Shown here: piece by piece, positions 1 to 9,284 of the stretch
Layout of the letters: every line of letters begins with the position of its first letter
Numbering within the stretch: position 1 is the first letter of the stretch
Origin: Chryseobacterium indologenes
GTDB taxonomy: Bacteria; Bacteroidota; Bacteroidia; Flavobacteriales; Weeksellaceae
NCBI RefSeq assembly: GCF_001295265.1
Contig: NZ_LJOD01000009.1
Coordinates: forward strand, 154,970 to 218,969
Direction of reading: 5' to 3'
Length of the DNA stretch: 64,000 nt
Position numbers and translations under genes: made by a program
Notes under the pieces: model-generated
Told to the model about the DNA's origin: nothing
The model's database searches: none
The model's input: only the letters and a program-made list of their open reading frames with translations

Positions 1-2
1 TA

Positions 3-1382
3 CTTTCAGCCGGAAGCATTAAAACGCGTTTATCCAACGGATTGGGAGTAGCAGGAACAAATGGTGCTGTTACAGATAACGGCTGGGATTGGAGCCACCT
101 TCCCGGTACAACAGTTGCCAATATACCGCTAAGTGTTTTTCCTACGGGAACCCATCGCTTATTTAATGGTAAAAAATTCCTTGTCCATGCTTCCCTGGAT
201 AATAACGGAATATTTGCCATAGATTATAAAGATGTCAATTCTGCTACAGGTGCTTCCGCTCTTAAAACGGTTTTCTTCTTTAAAGACAAAATGTTGTGCA
301 TGGGGTCAGAGATTAAAGATATCGGAGGAACATACCCTATTCATACTACCTTATTTCAGACGGGTCTGCCTACCTCTGCTACCCCAACCAACATCAACGG
401 AACTGTTCAGACCGGGCTTAATGTAAATTTTTCACAAAGCACAGGGAATGTATGGGCCACAGATGCTGTAGGTAACGGCTTTGCTATTCCTTCAGGCGGT
501 TATACAGGTTCAGTAGTGATTAAAAGAAGTACTCAGCAGTCCCGTAATCATGCTAATACAGCTGATACTCAAGGAGATTACACTACTGCTTATATAAATC
601 ATGGTACAGCACCTTCTTCAGATAAATATTATTACGGAATCACGATGCAGGGCGGAGCTGCAGGGGCTCAGGATATGGCAAATAATTTTTCCAACTACTT
701 TACGGTTTTCCAGCAGGATAATAAAGCTCATGTCATGAAATCTGTAGAAGACAATATTTATGGCTATTCGGTTTTTGATGCATCAGCCCTGTTCCAATAT
801 GATAAAGTGATTTCTGTAGATAAGCCGTCTGTAATTATGACTCAAACGCTAAATAGCGGAAATAAACTAAAGGTAAGCCTTACGAATCCACTAGGGCTTT
901 TGAATGATAATGAGACCTATATTTATAACCAGATTTTAGGAGCAGCTTCCCGGTTTTATCGAATGCCGCAGATAGATCCTGTAAAACTTATTCTGGTTGG
1001 CAGATGGCAGCTTGAATCCCCCAATAATAATGTGAGCGTTTCTATAGCAGGAAACAATACAGAAGTTACCTTTAATACCATTAACGGAACTACTATTCAG
1101 ACCACTCTTGTTCCTGTATCTGTTCTGGGAACACAAGAATCCGGGAGTAAGGATGTTGCTTTTTCCATTTATCCAAATCCGGCAAAGGAGAAAGTCACCA
1201 TTATCCCTATAAAAAAATCTTATAAAAGCCTGAAAGTTTATGATAGGTCAGGAAGAGATATTTCCTCAATAATTGCAATTGAAAAGCAGGAAGACAGTAT
1301 TAATCTTGATCTCAGTTCAATAGCTTCAGGAACGTATATGGTATGTCTTGATAATGATTGCAGGAAGATCATTAAGAATTAA
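3..1382 (+). CDS. Polysaccharide lyase family 8 (hyaluronate/chondroitin lyase type), C-terminal part, with T9SS sorting domain
   Basis: The reading frame is open to the left edge (frame starts at base 3), so this is the 3' part of a longer gene. The TTG at 42 is only the first in-window start-like codon. Family 8 lyases cut glycosaminoglycans or related polymers by beta-elimination. The visible part matches their central super-sandwich domain: WDWSHLPGTT (about 84-113), a KTVFFFKDKMLCMGSEI stretch (about 264-317) and a YINHG..P...YYYGI segment (about 591-640). The N-terminal alpha-toroid with the catalytic Asn/His/Tyr/Arg lies outside the window. The last 80 or so residues (from about 1150, with FSIYPNPAKEKV) form a type A type IX secretion sorting domain, so the enzyme is expected outside the cell. 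The polymer substrate cannot be told from this part. Confidence 0.82.
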   Translation, partial: LSAGSIKTRLSNGLGVAGTNGAVTDNGWDWSHLPGTTVANIPLSVFPTGTHRLFNGKKFLVHASLDNNGIFAIDYKDVNSATGASALKTVFFFKDKMLCMGSEIKDIGGTYPIHTTLFQTGLPTSATPTNINGTVQTGLNVNFSQSTGNVWATDAVGNGFAIPSGGYTGSVVIKRSTQQSRNHANTADTQGDYTTAYINHGTAPSSDKYYYGITMQGGAAGAQDMANNFSNYFTVFQQDNKAHVMKSVEDNIYGYSVFDASALFQYDKVISVDKPSVIMTQTLNSGNKLKVSLTNPLGLLNDNETYIYNQILGAASRFYRMPQIDPVKLILVGRWQLESPNNNVSVSIAGNNTEVTFNTINGTTIQTTLVPVSVLGTQESGSKDVAFSIYPNPAKEKVTIIPIKKSYKSLKVYDRSGRDISSIIAIEKQEDSINLDLSSIASGTYMVCLDNDCRKIIKN

Positions 1383-1430
1383 GGAGCGATTAATTTCCGA
1401 CTCACAGCAACTATAATCCGGAGATTTAAA

Positions 1431-1473
1431 ACAGGCTTTAACAAATACTATTTTAGATTTTGTTAAAGCCTGT
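1431..1473. terminator. Inverted repeat between convergent genes
   Basis: A perfect 15-bp inverted repeat (1431-1445 with 1459-1473, starting ACAGGCTTTA) with a 13-base loop lies between the lyase gene and the minus-strand small membrane protein. No long T-run follows on either side. A shared, weak or factor-assisted terminator is the likely role. Confidence 0.5.
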
Positions 1474-1508
1474 AATTGATTTAATTAAGTGGTTTTACAA
1501 AATTTAAA

Positions 1509-2003
<495 letters not shown>

Positions 2004-4136
2004 ATGTGGAAAAATTTCAAACTGAATAAATTTTTACTCCTGATTCCATTAACAAGTCTAATGTTTTGTTTCAACTCGCCAAAGAATGATGACGAAAAGA
2101 TGCAGACGATTATGGTGAGCGTAAAAAATACACTTTCTTATTTGCATTACAGCCCGAAACCTATTAATGATGCTTATTCCAAGGACGTTTATAAGCATTA
2201 TTTTGAATTGGTAGATCCTGCAAAAAGATATTTCCTGCAGTCTGATATGGATGAATTCAGCAAGCACGAAACAAAGCTTGATGATTATATCAGCCAGGGG
2301 GACCTTACCTTCTATAAACTTACCATCGACAGGCTTTACCAAAGAGTAGACGAAATTGATAAAATTACTCAGGATATCTTCAGCAAGCCAATCAATCTTC
2401 AGGAAGATGAAGCGCTTACTCTGGAGCCTAAACTTAAAAAAGTGCCGGCAACTAAGCAGGAACAATATAATGAATGGAAAAAGTATATCAAGTACAACAT
2501 CCTGCAGGAAGTTGAATCAATGAACAGCAAGGAAGAAGCCCAGAAAGAAAAGAAAGATTCCGTTCAGAAATTCAAACTGAAAGATACTATTAAGCTTCAG
2601 GTGCTTACCCAGGATCAGAAAATAAAAAAAGCTACGGATGAAGTAAAAGATCTTGTAAAAGATACCTTTACCCGATTCAAAAAAAGAAAAAAAATGGATT
2701 GGTTTACGGTGTATATGAACGCTTATACTGAAGTTTTCGATCCTCACACCAATTACTATTCTCCAAAAGATAAAGAAGATTTTGATACCCAATTTACAGG
2801 AAAAGTAATTGGTATTGGCGCCATTATTCAGGAGAAAAAAGGAAATCTTTACCTTGGAGCCCTTACAATCGGAGCTCCGGCATGGAAGTCCAAGCAGCTT
2901 TCAGAAGGAGATAAGATCCTGAAAGTAAAATCAAAACCGAAAGATGACGCCGTAAACGTTGTAGGAATGCTTTCCGATGAAGCGGTAAGACTGATCAGAG
3001 GAGAAAAAGGAACTCCGGTAACGCTAACGGTACAGAAGAAAGACGGAACCATCAAGGATGTAACAATGATCCGTGAAGAAGTAGCCATTGAAGATACATT
3101 TGCAAGAAGTATTGTAGTGAACTCTCCAAACGGAAAAAAATACGGATTTATCAATCTTCCAAGCTTCAATGCTGATTTTGAAGACTCTAAAGGAAGAAAC
3201 GCCTCTGATGATATTAAAAATGAGATCATCAAACTGAAAGGGCAGAATATTGAGGGAATCGTTCTGGACCTTAGAAACAACGGGGGAGGTTCTCTTACTG
3301 AAGTAGGAGATATTATGGGACTATTTATGGAAGCCGGACCTTACGTTCAGGTAAAAGACGGAAACGGAAAAATCCAGACCCTGAAAAATAAAAATGAAAC
3401 ACCAATCTGGACAGGGCCTCTTGTAATTATGCAGAATGAACTTTCTGCTTCAGCATCTGAGATCCTTGCCGGAGTAATGCAGGATTACGGAAGGGCGATG
3501 ATTATCGGTTCTCCACAGTCTTTCGGAAAAGGTACCGTACAGACCTTTGTAGACCTGAACAGATTTTTAAATACAGAAGATGATTTCGGATCTTTAAAAC
3601 TGACTATTCAGAAGTTCTACAGAATATCCGGGGAATCTACCCAGAGAAAAGGTATTGTTTCTGATATCCAGATGAAAGACTTCTTTACCTATGCGGAAGT
3701 AGGAGAACGTTATGATGATTTTGCGCTGGCCTGGGATAAAATTCCTACCACCAAATATCAGAAACTGAATTACTTCAATATCCAGGCTCTTGAAAAAGCA
3801 AGTGCAGACAGAATGGCTAAAAACAGTAATTATCAGCTATTGCTTGAATCTGCCCAATGGAGAGAAAAATTAGATAAGGAAGAAAGCATTACGCTGAATA
3901 TCAATAAATTCAATGAACTGATGAAGCAGAGAAAATCTCAGATTGAGAAATTCAAAGCATTGACAAAGTTTGAAAACGGATTGAAATTCATGATGTATCC
4001 AAATGAAATTGAAAGAGAGAAAAAAGACGAAGCATTCAGGAAAAAATCTGAAATGTGGATCAAAAACCTGAAAAAAGATCCATACCTGCAGGAAGCAATG
4101 AATATCGTTTCCGACATGGGGGCTACTAAGTCATAA
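2004..4136 (+). CDS. prc: Carboxy-terminal (tail-specific) processing protease, S41A family
   Basis: This is a 710-residue periplasmic protease that degrades or trims proteins from their C-termini. An N-terminal hydrophobic segment (residues 9-24) is a signal peptide or anchor. A helical N-terminal region precedes a PDZ domain (about 262-350), the S41 protease domain (about 370-560) and a long charged C-terminal region (about 580-705) typical of the larger Prc type. The Ser/Lys dyad is S483 in SASASEILAG and K509 in SFGKGTVQ, spaced 26 residues apart (25 in E. coli Prc). Length and domain order fit the large Gram-negative Prc/Tsp family. The gene stands alone and ends at a strong bidirectional hairpin. 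Confidence 0.93.
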   Translation: MWKNFKLNKFLLLIPLTSLMFCFNSPKNDDEKMQTIMVSVKNTLSYLHYSPKPINDAYSKDVYKHYFELVDPAKRYFLQSDMDEFSKHETKLDDYISQGDLTFYKLTIDRLYQRVDEIDKITQDIFSKPINLQEDEALTLEPKLKKVPATKQEQYNEWKKYIKYNILQEVESMNSKEEAQKEKKDSVQKFKLKDTIKLQVLTQDQKIKKATDEVKDLVKDTFTRFKKRKKMDWFTVYMNAYTEVFDPHTNYYSPKDKEDFDTQFTGKVIGIGAIIQEKKGNLYLGALTIGAPAWKSKQLSEGDKILKVKSKPKDDAVNVVGMLSDEAVRLIRGEKGTPVTLTVQKKDGTIKDVTMIREEVAIEDTFARSIVVNSPNGKKYGFINLPSFNADFEDSKGRNASDDIKNEIIKLKGQNIEGIVLDLRNNGGGSLTEVGDIMGLFMEAGPYVQVKDGNGKIQTLKNKNETPIWTGPLVIMQNELSASASEILAGVMQDYGRAMIIGSPQSFGKGTVQTFVDLNRFLNTEDDFGSLKLTIQKFYRISGESTQRKGIVSDIQMKDFFTYAEVGERYDDFALAWDKIPTTKYQKLNYFNIQALEKASADRMAKNSNYQLLLESAQWREKLDKEESITLNINKFNELMKQRKSQIEKFKALTKFENGLKFMMYPNEIEREKKDEAFRKKSEMWIKNLKKDPYLQEAMNIVSDMGATKS

Positions 4137-4144
4137 TATAAAAA

Positions 4145-4176
4145 GGCCGCCGATCATTGATCGGCGGCCTTTTTTA
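4145..4176. terminator. Strong bidirectional terminator
   Basis: A near-perfect GC-rich hairpin (GGCCGCCGATCA at 4145-4156 with its complement at 4158-4169) is flanked by an A-run (4141-4144) and a T-run (4170-4175). It can end both the protease transcript and the convergent superoxide dismutase transcript. Confidence 0.92.
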
Positions 4177-4188
4177 TTAAATATCAGA

Positions 4189-4692
4189 TTATTTAATTTC
4201 CACACATCCCACTCTTCCGCCGGCATTTCCGGTAGGCTGGGTATGGAAGTCATCAGCTGCTGCGTGTACAATCAGTCCTTTTCCAATGATATTTTTAGAC
4301 ACATCTGTACAGCCAAGGCACCATTTATTGGTTTTAAAGGTTAACACTGCTTTTCCGCTCTGGTCGGCAGTCAGGTTCCCTATATCTCCCATATGAAAAT
4401 GCTCGGCTCCCCATTTTCCGTGGTCGTCTTTAGCAGGATTCCAGTGGCCTCCTGTAGAAGTTCCGTCAGCGGCAGAACAGTCGCCTTTTTCGTGGATATG
4501 TACTGCATGAATTCCCGGAGTAAGATTAGTTACCTCAAGTTTCATCACAACTTCATCTCCTTTTTGGGTAAATTTGGCAGTACCACCTGTTTGTGTTCCG
4601 CTTTTTGCGTTTACAGAGTACGTTTTCGTTGTACAGCAAGAAGCCGCCAGAAATGCACATCCCGTTAATAATGCTAATGTTTGTCCTCTCAT
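4189..4692 (-). CDS. sodC: Cu/Zn superoxide dismutase lipoprotein
   Basis: This 167-residue protein converts superoxide to peroxide and oxygen in the periplasm. A signal sequence ends in a lipobox (LAASC, C19; C12 in LLTGC is a less likely alternative), so it is probably membrane-anchored. Copper ligands H65, H67, H83 and H143 and zinc ligands H83, H91, H100 and D103 can all be placed (HAVHIHEKGDC, GGHWNP, GAEHFHMGDIGN, GLIVHAAADD). C72 and C163 can form the conserved disulfide. An extra CLGC pair (125-128) lies in the loop before the last metal ligand. The gene is monocistronic and converges on the protease gene. Confidence 0.95.
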   Translation of the reverse strand: MRGQTLALLTGCAFLAASCCTTKTYSVNAKSGTQTGGTAKFTQKGDEVVMKLEVTNLTPGIHAVHIHEKGDCSAADGTSTGGHWNPAKDDHGKWGAEHFHMGDIGNLTADQSGKAVLTFKTNKWCLGCTDVSKNIIGKGLIVHAAADDFHTQPTGNAGGRVGCVEIK

Positions 4693-4801
4693 TTTTTTAA
4701 ATGATTTATAGTGATTTTAATGATAAATTTATAAAAGATTTTCCAAAGCACTTTATGATTTCAGTCGTTTTTTGCTATTGGCTTCAAATAAAAGATTTTA
4801 T

Positions 4802-4981
4802 ATGCACAGGTTTATCAAGGGATTTTCTCCGGATTTTGAAGACAGAATTCTGAAATACCGGAAATGGGAAGCTGTTTTAAATGAAGGACAATGCACGACT
4901 GCAGACGGGAAGTTCTTTGTGAAAGAATGTCGTATTGATGAAAATTATCATAGCTGTTCTGCTTCAGTCAATCATAAATGA
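4802..4981 (+). CDS. Possible small protein upstream of the AraC regulator
   Basis: A 59-residue frame starts with ATG (MHRFIKGFSPDFEDRILKYR) and ends at a TGA inside the 5' part of the AraC reading frame. The composition looks protein-like (charged and aromatic mix, three Cys) and codon third positions resemble neighbouring genes. I recognise no family. If it is real, translation of the AraC gene must begin downstream of the overlap, or the two genes overlap by about 44 bases in different frames. Confidence is low. Confidence 0.35.
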   Translation: MHRFIKGFSPDFEDRILKYRKWEAVLNEGQCTTADGKFFVKECRIDENYHSCSASVNHK

Positions 4982-5960
4982 ATTCCTTGCCAAAACCGCA
5001 ATAAAAGACAACTCAGATTTTTTTTATTCAGATACCTTTACAACCTATTTTTTTGAATTGGAAGATTATAAAAAGAGGATCATCAGAACGATCCGGTACA
5101 TAGAAAACAATCTTGATGGGGACCTTTCACTGGAAAAGACCGCGGAAATTGCTGCCTATTCACCGTTTCATTTCCACAGGATATTTAAACTTATTACAGG
5201 GGAAACACTTCAGCAGTATATCCTCAGGAAAAAAACGGAAAAAAGCGCCTTTTACCTGGCAGTACACAAGCATCTGAATATTAAAGAAATTTATCTTGAG
5301 CTTGGTTTTCCCAATCATTCAGTTTTTAATAAGACTTTTAAAAAATATTACGGGATGTCTCCTTCCGGATTCCGCAGATCTGCACCTGATTCATTTCATA
5401 GAATTTTACACACATCAAGCAAGAACGGACCAATTGATATGCTTTTCACCCCATACATTTGCGGTGTCGAAAACCTTTTAAAATGGACGAAAATGAATCT
5501 GAAAATTGAAATCAAAGAACTGCCGGAAATGAATCTGGCCGCAGTAATGAGCTTTGGTCAGTACAATGTGGAATCCTCTTATACCGCTTTACTTGACTGG
5601 GCCGTGAAAAAACAGCTGTTTCCCGGAGAAAACATCAAAATGATCTCTGTCTATCACGACAGTTTTAAAGTAACACCACCGGAAAAAGTAAGAATTCATG
5701 CATGTATGCTTCTGGAAGAGAAACTGAAAGAACAGGAGGGGCAGGTTTTTTCCGAAACCATTGATGCCGGAAAGTTTATTGTCGGAAGCGGGGAAGTTAC
5801 CCTCAACGATTTTGAAAAGTGCTGGGTTTCCTTGTTTTTGTGGATGAATGAGCATCATTATTCAATCAGGAAAGCATTTCCGTTTGAGATCTATCATTCT
5901 AACTTTAAAGAACACCCGGAAGGAAAAATGATCGTGGACTTCTGCATTCCTGTTCATTAA
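4938..5960 (+). CDS. AraC-family regulator with C-terminal GyrI-like effector domain
   Basis: This 340-residue transcription regulator has its DNA-binding domain first (residues about 42-145: two HTH units beginning DYKKRIIRTIRYIENN and ending NKTFKKYYGMSPSGFR). A GyrI-like ligand-binding domain follows (about 180-340). Rob- and SbmC-like proteins use this fold to bind small hydrophobic or cationic compounds. The start is uncertain. The only in-frame ATG upstream of the HTH is at 4938, inside the small frame ending at 4981. Residues 1-40 do not look conserved, and a TTG at 5058 would place the start right before EDYKKRI, where family members usually begin. The target genes are unknown and no operon partner is visible. 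Confidence 0.85.
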   Translation: MKIIIAVLLQSIINEFLAKTAIKDNSDFFYSDTFTTYFFELEDYKKRIIRTIRYIENNLDGDLSLEKTAEIAAYSPFHFHRIFKLITGETLQQYILRKKTEKSAFYLAVHKHLNIKEIYLELGFPNHSVFNKTFKKYYGMSPSGFRRSAPDSFHRILHTSSKNGPIDMLFTPYICGVENLLKWTKMNLKIEIKELPEMNLAAVMSFGQYNVESSYTALLDWAVKKQLFPGENIKMISVYHDSFKVTPPEKVRIHACMLLEEKLKEQEGQVFSETIDAGKFIVGSGEVTLNDFEKCWVSLFLWMNEHHYSIRKAFPFEIYHSNFKEHPEGKMIVDFCIPVH

Positions 5961-6031
5961 CCACCTTAGATTAGATTTCGGATTTTATAGTAACGTTCTA
6001 TATAGGTCCCTTAAACTGAATCCAGATTAAT

Positions 6032-6104
6032 TACCTTTCAGCAGCAAAAGGATACCTTTCGGTAATAATTTTTTTACAGGGAGGTGTTTTTCATCCTATT
6101 TTTG
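6032..6104 (+). promoter_or_regulatory. LytTR-type direct-repeat operator and -7 element of the TonB receptor gene
   Basis: Two copies of a 10-base motif, TACCTTTCAG (6032-6041) and TACCTTTCGG (6053-6062), lie 21 bases apart start to start. A flavobacterial -7 element TATTTTTG sits at 6097-6104, 44 bases after the start of the second copy and 20 bases before the ATG. There is no TTG at the -33 position, as expected for an activator-dependent promoter. The same arrangement recurs at 9195-9266 and 11694-11766. LytTR regulators are known to bind direct repeats about two helical turns apart. Assignment to the LytTR protein at 12465 is inference. Confidence 0.72.
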
Positions 6105-6124
6105 ATCCAGAAAACAAACATTCC

Positions 6125-8371
6125 ATGAAAATACAAGGACGTAAAATACTGTTTCTGCTGGCTCTGCTCAGTTTCATAGTAGGATATTCACAGGTGAAAA
6201 TTTCAGGAAAAGTTACCTTCAGAAATAAAGGAGTAAGTGAAGTAAATGTCACCTTAAAGAATACTTATGATGGAACAACAACCGATTCCGGGGGGAATTT
6301 CTCTTTTGAAACCTCCGAAAAAGGCAATCATACAATAACATTTACTCATCCAAAATATGAGGAAACTGAAAAAAATGTTGTTATTGAAAATCAGAATATC
6401 ACATTCAGTGCAGAACTTAAAGAGCAGATCAGCGAGATTGATGCTGTAGTTGTCTCTGCAGGCTCCATCGAGGCCAGTGATAAGAAAAGGGCAACTGCAC
6501 TTCTTACCCCTGTAGATATCTATACCATAGCTGGGGCAGACGGGCAGATCTCTTCTGCATTAAATTACCTTCCCGGAGTTCAGAAAGTAGGAGAAACAGG
6601 CGGTCTTTTCATCAGAGGAGGAACAGCATCAGAATCCAGAATTTTTATGGACGGAAGCCTTATCAATAATTATTTTTCCAATTCAATACCCGGAATTGCT
6701 GGAAGGGATCAGTTCAATACATCACTTTTCAAAGGAAATATATTTTCAAGCGGAGGTTATTCTGCCTTATACGGACAGGCTCTTTCTGGAGTTTTGATGC
6801 TGGAAAGTGTTGACCTTCCGGATCAGAGTTCCTATGATTTTGGGATTTCACCCATATTTCTTAGTGCAGGATTTCAAAAGTTAGGGAAAGATCAGCGGCA
6901 TTCTTATGGCGCTTCCTTCAGCTATTCCCTTCTGAACCTGATGCAGAAAGTATTCAATTTCAACACAGATTTTATTGATGCTCCTAAAGGATTAGACGGT
7001 AATTTTAATTTCAGAATTAAAACAAAATCAGGCGGAATTTTAAAATATTACGGAATGTATACTTCCAATAAAATGGGGGTAAAATCAGAAAGCCTGGAAC
7101 CTGAATACGATTTTTCACTGGTGAGACTGAAAGGCAAAAATACCTATCATAATCTATCATTCAGACAAAAATTCGGAAAATACCTTCTGAATATAGGAAC
7201 ATCTTATTCTTTCAACAGTTCGGATCTGAACTTTTCTACGGAAACGGATGAAACTGAATCGGGCAGGACCAGGCTTCTGACTGACGGCAATTATATCAAT
7301 TTTAAAGCGGTTGCTGACCGGAAAATTAACAGGATCAGCGCTGTGAGAGCTGGGTTTGAATTGAATAATACGGATGAAAAACTGAATTTTGAGGCTATCC
7401 GGAAGAATTATAAAGACCTTATTTCTTCTGTTTTTGCAGAAACAGATCTTGGATTCAGTAATGCGTTATCCGCAAAAATTGGGGTAAGAGCAGAACATTC
7501 CTCTTTTCTGAATAAAAATAATATAGCACCCCGTTTTGCGCTGGCTTATCGTCTTGCCGATAACTGGACAACCTCTTTAGCTTACGGACTCTTTTATCAG
7601 AACCCGGAAAGCAAATATATCAACGGCCCTGCAGATCTTGGCTTTCAGAAGTCGCAGCATTATGTTTTTCAGCTGCAAAGAGGAACTGAAGGAAGAACCC
7701 TGCGCCTTGAAGCCTTTTATAAAAAATATGACCAGCTGATAAAAACATTCAATATTACACAGGGAAGTACGCAGGCCCAGCAAACCCAGATGGCTTTAAA
7801 CAATGATGGATATGGCTATGCCAAAGGAGTAGAGCTGTTCTGGAGAGATAATAATAAAACATTTAAAAACATTGATTACTGGATCACATATTCGTTTCTG
7901 GATTCCAAAAGAGACTTTCTTAATTATCCCGTCAGCTTAAAACCTGGATTTGCTGCAGAACATACACTTTCAGCCGTGGTAAAAAGATTTATACCAGAGT
8001 GGAAACTGGGGGCAAATCTGTCTTATACGTATGCCAAAGGGCGGCCCTACTACGATATTGCCTCGTCTTTTGAGAATGGAAGAGCAGTTAATTATACCAG
8101 ACACGAAGGACGGCTGAAAGATTATAATGCACTTAATCTGAGCTTTAACTATATCCCCAGTCTCGGAAAAAAAGAGGCAAAAGCTTTCACTGTTTTTGTA
8201 TTAAGCATTTCCAATATTTTGGGGGCAAAAAATGTCTACGGCTATAATTTTTCTACAGACGGAGCAAGAAGTTCAGCCATAGTTCCACCGGTGAATACCT
8301 TTGTTTTTGTGGGGGCATTTATCAGCTTCGGAGTTGATAAAACACAGGATGCAATTAATAATAATTTATAA
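6125..8371 (+). CDS. TonB-dependent outer-membrane receptor
   Basis: This 748-residue protein imports an unknown ligand across the outer membrane using ExbB/ExbD/TonB energy. It has a signal peptide (1-22, ending VGYSQ) and a carboxypeptidase-regulatory-like beta domain (about 24-95: VKISGKVTFRNKGVSEVNV). A plug follows (about 125-225: LNYLPGVQKVGETGGLFIRGG, FMDGSLINNYF, SALYGQALSGVL), and then a 22-strand-type barrel to the C-terminus. It has no SusD partner next door, so it is not a typical Sus-type polysaccharide system. A putative LytTR operator lies immediately upstream, linking it to the kinase/2TM cluster. The substrate is unknown; a siderophore, a peptide or a small polymer are all possible. 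Confidence 0.92.
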   Translation: MKIQGRKILFLLALLSFIVGYSQVKISGKVTFRNKGVSEVNVTLKNTYDGTTTDSGGNFSFETSEKGNHTITFTHPKYEETEKNVVIENQNITFSAELKEQISEIDAVVVSAGSIEASDKKRATALLTPVDIYTIAGADGQISSALNYLPGVQKVGETGGLFIRGGTASESRIFMDGSLINNYFSNSIPGIAGRDQFNTSLFKGNIFSSGGYSALYGQALSGVLMLESVDLPDQSSYDFGISPIFLSAGFQKLGKDQRHSYGASFSYSLLNLMQKVFNFNTDFIDAPKGLDGNFNFRIKTKSGGILKYYGMYTSNKMGVKSESLEPEYDFSLVRLKGKNTYHNLSFRQKFGKYLLNIGTSYSFNSSDLNFSTETDETESGRTRLLTDGNYINFKAVADRKINRISAVRAGFELNNTDEKLNFEAIRKNYKDLISSVFAETDLGFSNALSAKIGVRAEHSSFLNKNNIAPRFALAYRLADNWTTSLAYGLFYQNPESKYINGPADLGFQKSQHYVFQLQRGTEGRTLRLEAFYKKYDQLIKTFNITQGSTQAQQTQMALNNDGYGYAKGVELFWRDNNKTFKNIDYWITYSFLDSKRDFLNYPVSLKPGFAAEHTLSAVVKRFIPEWKLGANLSYTYAKGRPYYDIASSFENGRAVNYTRHEGRLKDYNALNLSFNYIPSLGKKEAKAFTVFVLSISNILGAKNVYGYNFSTDGARSSAIVPPVNTFVFVGAFISFGVDKTQDAINNNL

Positions 8372-8420
8372 AAATAATGGGAATTAAATTGTAATAATAC
8401 AATGTTTTCTACGAAATACA

Positions 8421-8428
8421 TATCTTTG
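8421..8428 (+). promoter_or_regulatory. -7 promoter element (TATCTTTG)
   Basis: A TAnnTTTG match lies 33 bases before the ATG of the secreted helical protein. It suggests that gene has its own start in addition to read-through from the receptor gene. No TTG lies at the expected -33 distance. Confidence 0.45.
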
Positions 8429-8460
8429 ATAAAAATATAATTAATCTAAAAATTGATGTA

Positions 8461-9111
8461 ATGAAAAAATATCTATTAAGTTTTGCTTTTGCTTTTATGA
8501 GTTTAACATCTTTTGCTCAGTCAGATTATGAAAAAGTAATGACAGAAAAAATTAGCAGGATAGAAGCATGCAGAACAGCTGAAGATTTTCAGGCTTTAGC
8601 CAACGATTTTGCAAGAATTAATGCCAAAGAAACCAAAGAATGGCTTCCCGGATATTATGCTGCATTTGCCAGCATTCAAAAAGGGAGAGTCCTGATGAGA
8701 GAAGGAAAAATGAAAGAACTTGATGCTGCTGCCGCAGAAGCAGAAAAATATCTGGCAGGAGCTACAGGGGTTTTAAGAGGAGATAATGCTGAAACCCATC
8801 TTCTTAGAAAAATGGCTTTTTCATTAAGAATGATGGTTAACCCGCAGCAACGATATAAAACAGCTGGTGCCAGCGCTGAAGCTGAAATGAAAGCAGCAGA
8901 AAAAATGGATCCGGAGAACCCGAGAATTGCCCTTATTAAAGCAGAAGATGTATATTTTATGCCTAAACAATATGGAGGAAGCAAAACTAAAGGAATAGCA
9001 ATGTTTAAAGAAGCTTTGGCTAAATTTAATACATATACTCCAAAATCAGCATTAGATCCGAACTGGGGGAAAGCAGAAGCTGAATACTTTATCAGCCAGC
9101 CGGTAAAATAA
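8461..9111 (+). CDS. Secreted alpha-helical (TPR-like) protein downstream of the TonB receptor
   Basis: This 216-residue protein has a clear signal peptide (MKKYLLSFAFAFMSLTSFAQ). The mature part is alanine- and glutamate-rich and helical, with a hairpin arrangement resembling tetratricopeptide repeats (about 55-105 and 125-200: EAEMKAAEKMDPENPRIALIKAEDVYF is TPR-like). No catalytic motif is visible. It follows the receptor gene by 89 bases and is closed off by a terminator before the kinase gene, so it belongs with the receptor. A periplasmic partner or adaptor of the receptor is a guess from position. Confidence 0.72.
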   Translation: MKKYLLSFAFAFMSLTSFAQSDYEKVMTEKISRIEACRTAEDFQALANDFARINAKETKEWLPGYYAAFASIQKGRVLMREGKMKELDAAAAEAEKYLAGATGVLRGDNAETHLLRKMAFSLRMMVNPQQRYKTAGASAEAEMKAAEKMDPENPRIALIKAEDVYFMPKQYGGSKTKGIAMFKEALAKFNTYTPKSALDPNWGKAEAEYFISQPVK

Positions 9112-9167
9112 AAACAGAATAAAACTTTCTTTGATTAAAGATTCTTTATTCCTGTATCACTAAAACT

Positions 9168-9193
9168 AACCTTCATTCTGTGAAGGTTTTTTT
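9168..9193 (+). terminator. Intrinsic terminator after the receptor unit
   Basis: An 8-bp stem (AACCTTCA 9168-9175 with TGAAGGTT 9181-9188) is followed by a run of T. It ends only two bases before the first repeat of the kinase-gene operator. Confidence 0.88.
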
Positions 9194-9194
9194 A

Positions 9195-9266
9195 TACCCT
9201 TCAGACCAGGAAATCTACCTTTCAGTGAGAAATAATTTTTAATATCTTTAATAGAGACTAATTTTG
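9195..9266 (+). promoter_or_regulatory. LytTR-type direct-repeat operator and -7 element of the kinase operon
   Basis: TACCCTTCAG (9195-9204) and TACCTTTCAG (9216-9225) are 21 bases apart start to start. The -7 element TAATTTTG at 9259-9266 begins 43 bases after the second copy starts and ends 18 bases before the ATG. There is no TTG at -33. The architecture matches those upstream of the receptor and the third 2TM gene, which suggests autoregulation of the kinase operon. Confidence 0.74.
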
Positions 9267-9284
9267 GCTCCATAAAAAACCAAC

